Positions 60,306 through 64,000 of a DNA stretch of 64,000 nucleotides are shown piece after piece (positions within the stretch are counted from its first letter, which is position 1; each line of letters opens with the position of its first letter). Position numbers and translations under genes: made by a program. The DNA comes from Diospyros lotus (lineage: Eukaryota; Streptophyta; Magnoliopsida; Ericales; Ebenaceae), in NCBI RefSeq assembly GCF_014633365.1, contig NC_068340.1, positions 37,224,328-37,288,327 on the forward strand. Direction: 5' to 3'. Below the pieces are notes generated by a model. It worked only from the letters and a program-made list of their open reading frames with translations, was not told where the DNA came from and made no database searches.

Positions 60306-61649
60306 ATATGAAGTGTTTTCGTACAATATAAATTACAAGTGTTTCTGTTGTAACAAAAATTAAGTTTTGCATATCTATCTATCTATGTATCTCCATTTTT
60401 TATGAATGAAAAATTAAATTTTATATAAAATACTCTATAATACCATTACCATGTGTAATAGTAAATAATATATATATATATTTTTTTTCATGAACACGAA
60501 ACATAAATTATTGCATTCAAATAGTATACATACATTAAACTAATGGGCTCGGGTGGGGTGGGGTGGGGGGGAAAAATAATTTTTTTTCTCACATTATAAC
60601 ATATATATATATAGTCGTCCCATCTAACGTTACATCATTTCATGATGATGTGTCAGTCATGTCATTTCAAAACAAATGCAAGACTTATAATGATGATACG
60701 TCAAATTGCTGCCAAATTGGCTGGGTGTAGACGTAAATAACGACAACAAACAAAAGATGAACCCATAATTGAATATATAATATAATATGTGTGTGAAAAA
60801 TAAACATTCAAATGATAATAAATTGATACGAATGTTGTGTAGATTCTAATTCTACCTCAAATTTAGTTAAAGTTGGCTGTCGAATACGTACGTACGTACG
60901 TACCATAAAAAAAAGGTAACAATGAAATTTGTTTATTTATTTATAAAAACAAGAACATAAAAAGACTTATATTTTCAAAGCTTAAAAGAAACAAACATTC
61001 ATAAAACAATATATATATATCTATATATATATTTGAATTGAATTGGGAGAGACCAACCCAGAAATATGATAAATACGTTTGCAGTAGTTTCTTATTCGGG
61101 CATTGTCAAACCCTAAAAATGGCAGTCAAAAGGCCCAATTAATATTTTTTTTTTCAGCAACATTAATGAATGCGCACTATGCATGTGGTTTGAGCATATA
61201 ATAATAATAATAATAATAATAATATAAGCTCCTCTTCTCTTCTCTTCTCTTCTCTTCTCTTCTCTCCTCTCTATGTGCTGCTGCTGCTGCTGCCCCAAAT
61301 AGCTCCAACAACACTGAAAATGGTCCCCTTTAGTGTCAACCAAACAGCCCCCTTCTTCTTGTCCCCTTTCCATTCCTTTCTCATCATCCTCATAATAATA
61401 TTAATTGTACCACACCCCCCGCCTTGTTCTTTCAACTTCACCCTCTCTTCTGCCCAATTTGTCCCCCCAGCCATTTGAATTTCCCGCTTTCACTCCATTT
61501 TTTGCACTTGTGAATTTTTACACATCGATCACACTACTAAAATTAATATTTTTATTTATTTCTAGAAAAAAATTACCCTTCTATTATATATTTTAAGGAT
61601 AAAATTGAGAAACCATATATATCCTGTCGACGTCCAAATTTGATCGATC
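60306..61649. other. Intergenic, microsatellite-rich
   Basis: Includes ACGT repeats (60890-60903), ATA repeats (61198-61224) and a TCTTC/TCTCT tract (61231-61270). Short ORFs around 61113-61596 are biased in composition and have no family motif. Confidence 0.45.
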
Positions 61650-62383
61650 GTGATTCGTTTTGCCCGTTCTAAAAAATGAATGCAAAAAGAGAAAAAAGAA
61701 TACGCACCAGAGAGATTTGAAAGGTTCAGCCAACGCTCCGGCGGTTGGTCCCTGCAAACACTCTGACGCCCAAGCAAATAAGGGAGTAAGCTATGTATTA
61801 GCAAGTCAAAGAGTGAGAGCGTACCTCAACTCTGAAGAGAGCAAGCTAAATATAGGAGGAGAGGATGCCCCCTTCACATGTATTGTGGTTTTGTAGGAGA
61901 TGAGACTGAATATCAGCTCCGATAGAGGTTCCCAGGTGACAGTATAGTGTTGACAGGACCCTCATTAATGTGGATGAGATTTGAGGCGAGCGCACGAATA
62001 CCCAATAGAGGCTGCAACAATATTGTTGCAGGCTGGTATGAGACCAGAATGGGACTGTCATGGGCCGAGAGAGAGGCCAAATTGGGCCCAGACGATCCAG
62101 CCATAATGATGTCTAGCCTATCAAAATTTCGTGGTCTTCTTGCTCGTGCGAGCTGAATGGCTGGTCTGCGAGCAAATCGATCCCACGATTTATAAACTGA
62201 GAGCATCACTGGAAGCTCGCATGGTTCGAGATCTGAGCTCAAAGTTAGGTGACGTGCTACTTGGAACTGACGACCTCAATCTTGGCCTGTTGGGTCTTGG
62301 GTGATTGGGCCGGCCTACAAAGTCGAGTCCAGCTCACTTCATGCGAGTAGAAAATACATATAACATATCTCAATTCCCACATG
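61650..62383. repeat. GC-richer repeat-like block, possibly an LTR
   Basis: A sharply GC-richer patch in AT-rich DNA, with phrases such as GGTTGGTCCCTGCAAACACT that recall non-coding parts of plant LTR elements. Candidate TG/CA ends were tested, but no matching duplication was found. ORFs on both strands have no recognisable domain. Confidence 0.35.
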
Positions 62384-63127
62384 TTCATATATATATATAT
62401 ATATATAGCTAGCTAGATATATAGAGCTACACTACATATATATTAATTATGATCCATATGTATATATAATTAATATATCTCGCACTTAGCACCATTTATT
62501 AGGATTAGATTAGATATGCATAATCTGACTAGATTAATTTGAGTCAAATCTTTCAAAGATAAATAATTAATAAATTTTAAATTGATGGCGTCATTGTAGC
62601 AGGGCAGGCAGCCTTAAGCCTTCTTTTATTGAAATGGCAAGTGGGTGTGGGTGTGGGTGCCTTACCTTATCGCTCTCGCTCTCAGTGGCAGCTCAACACC
62701 AAGTATATATGGAATCCCACTGATTCTTCTTCTTCTTCTTCTTGCGGGGACCACTTACAATTTTAATTATTAATATTTTAATAATATATATATATATAAT
62801 TAATAAAAGGAGCCAATTTTTGAGGAGGCTATTTCATGTTCACCATAAAAATATGTTCCCTTTGTCTCTTAACTTTCTTCCGTACGTCTTCGGCAGGCAT
62901 TTTGCAATATAAAATCATGTTATATATATATATATTTGTGAAAAAATAATAATATTGTTAATTTCTTTCTAATTGAAAGTCAAAAAAATTCAGCATCTAA
63001 ATATAAAAGCCTCAATATTTGGTAGCTAATTAATTAAATTTAGTCAAAATTAATTATAGAACGCACGAATCGATGTATATATATATATTTAATGCAATGT
63101 ACTGAAGACACGTGTCATATCGCCTTG

Positions 63128-63162
<35 letters not shown>

Positions 63163-64000
63163 TTATATTATATATATGTGTTGCCATGCATCCTGAGGGC
63201 ATGCAGAGGCTCCGTTCAAAACAAAAGTCCAATTTGTGTACAAAATATATAAATGAATGCCAGATAATAATAATTTATTAATAATATAACTACTAGAGTT
63301 AACTGCTGTACGTACTCTCTCAAAATTTGTGTTCCCCAATTTCCACGAACTAGGAATCTAATCCAAAGTGATTCTGCTCTTTTTATATATATATATATAT
63401 ATATATGATCCCCTTTTGAGTTCGATCCTTTGGTTGCAAGTTATACAGATTGCCAAACATATATGCCCTTCATTGCTTTGCTTGCTTTGTCTTAAAGTTG
63501 TCTCATGCAATGCAATGCAACTGTGTCTGGGAACTACAGATCTAGTGATATATATATATATATATGGTCTTAATTAATCAATTAATATATATGATTACTT
63601 CCCTTCCCTTCCAATTATCTGCTCTAAAATTATTATTATTATTATTATTGGCTTTCGTCGTCATAACCGAGTTATATAGATAGTCAGCCTCAGCCTCCCT
63701 CCTTCCATATTATTCAAATACACATTTATGTAAATTTAATGTTTATGTTTATGAATTTACTTCAAAAAATAATATAACATACATACATACATAGAATTAG
63801 AGTTAATTATTCCCCATTTCACAAGACTGTAATTTGCATTATTATTTTCTTTATTTTATTTTTATGAATAAAATAACTTCACATTGCAACCACATAATTA
63901 TTAGTAAAAGAAGAAATATATAGCATTTATCAATTATGATAACACTTTTGCGAGTGAGAGGGTGGGGGTTGGACAGTCTCTCACTCTCACTCCCACTCCC
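62384..64000. other. Intergenic, microsatellite-rich window end
   Basis: TA, ATA (63130-63163), TTC and TTA microsatellites in AT-rich DNA. No gene recognised. Confidence 0.45.

Noticed and set aside
1..64000. tRNA, rRNA, CRISPR arrays, organellar insertions
   Set aside because: No cloverleaf-like tRNA gene, rRNA segment, regularly spaced repeat array or recognisable plastid or mitochondrial gene was found by eye.

Overview
This is a nuclear genomic segment from a flowering plant, most likely a eudicot. It is AT-rich, its genes are split by GT-AG introns, the families are plant-specific (short bHLH factors, CXE carboxylesterase, gibberellin 20-oxidase), and it carries typical plant transposable elements. 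No tRNA, rRNA, CRISPR array or bacterial-type operon was seen. Assignments rest on reading frames, splice signals, conserved motifs and repeat or target-site geometry read by eye; no database search was possible.

Layout. (1) 0.5-10 kb: two related bHLH transcription-factor genes in tandem on the minus strand (526-1480 and 8965-9917), each with three coding exons and identical intron positions. A 41-bp LINE tail with an 18-bp target-site duplication and a perfect 75-bp tandem duplication lie between them. (2) 10-18 kb: AT-rich intergenic DNA with microsatellites and a foldback MITE-like element. (3) 17,998-18,993 (+): an intronless, GC-rich carboxylesterase gene with a complete Ser-Asp-His triad. 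(4) 23.8-25.8 kb (-): a complete three-exon gibberellin 20-oxidase gene. (5) 26-34 kb: gene-poor, microsatellite-rich DNA. (6) 34-37.5 kb: an inverted-repeat DNA element split by a 2.3-kb solo LTR with a 5-bp target-site duplication. (7) 39.3-58.5 kb (+): a seven-exon gene for a conserved plant coiled-coil protein whose fourth intron is about 16.1 kb and is filled with nested transposons. (8) 58.5-64 kb: intergenic DNA with an orphan exon-like block, an inverted-repeat element and an LTR-like GC-richer patch.

The giant intron is the most interesting part. A hAT-like element (41,826-47,729) carries a non-autonomous LTR retrotransposon (42,559-46,791, minus strand), one LTR of which contains a 5'-truncated RTE-type LINE. 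The retrotransposon's only long ORF has no recognisable gag or pol motif but includes a segment resembling the sugar-donor motif of sterol glucosyltransferases, suggesting host-sequence capture. Downstream, a decayed MULE transposase gene is interrupted by a Ty3/Gypsy-like element (50,661-54,159), one LTR of which is split by another solo LTR (52,072-54,067) carrying a dense array of GTCGAC palindromes. A related Gypsy remnant lies in the opposite orientation just upstream. Target-site duplications at most junctions let the insertion order be read directly.

The genes show no shared pathway. GA 20-oxidase makes bioactive gibberellin precursors. The CXE protein belongs to the family that gave rise to the gibberellin receptor GID1, but it keeps the catalytic His that GID1 lost, so it is read as an enzyme and the proximity is probably coincidental.
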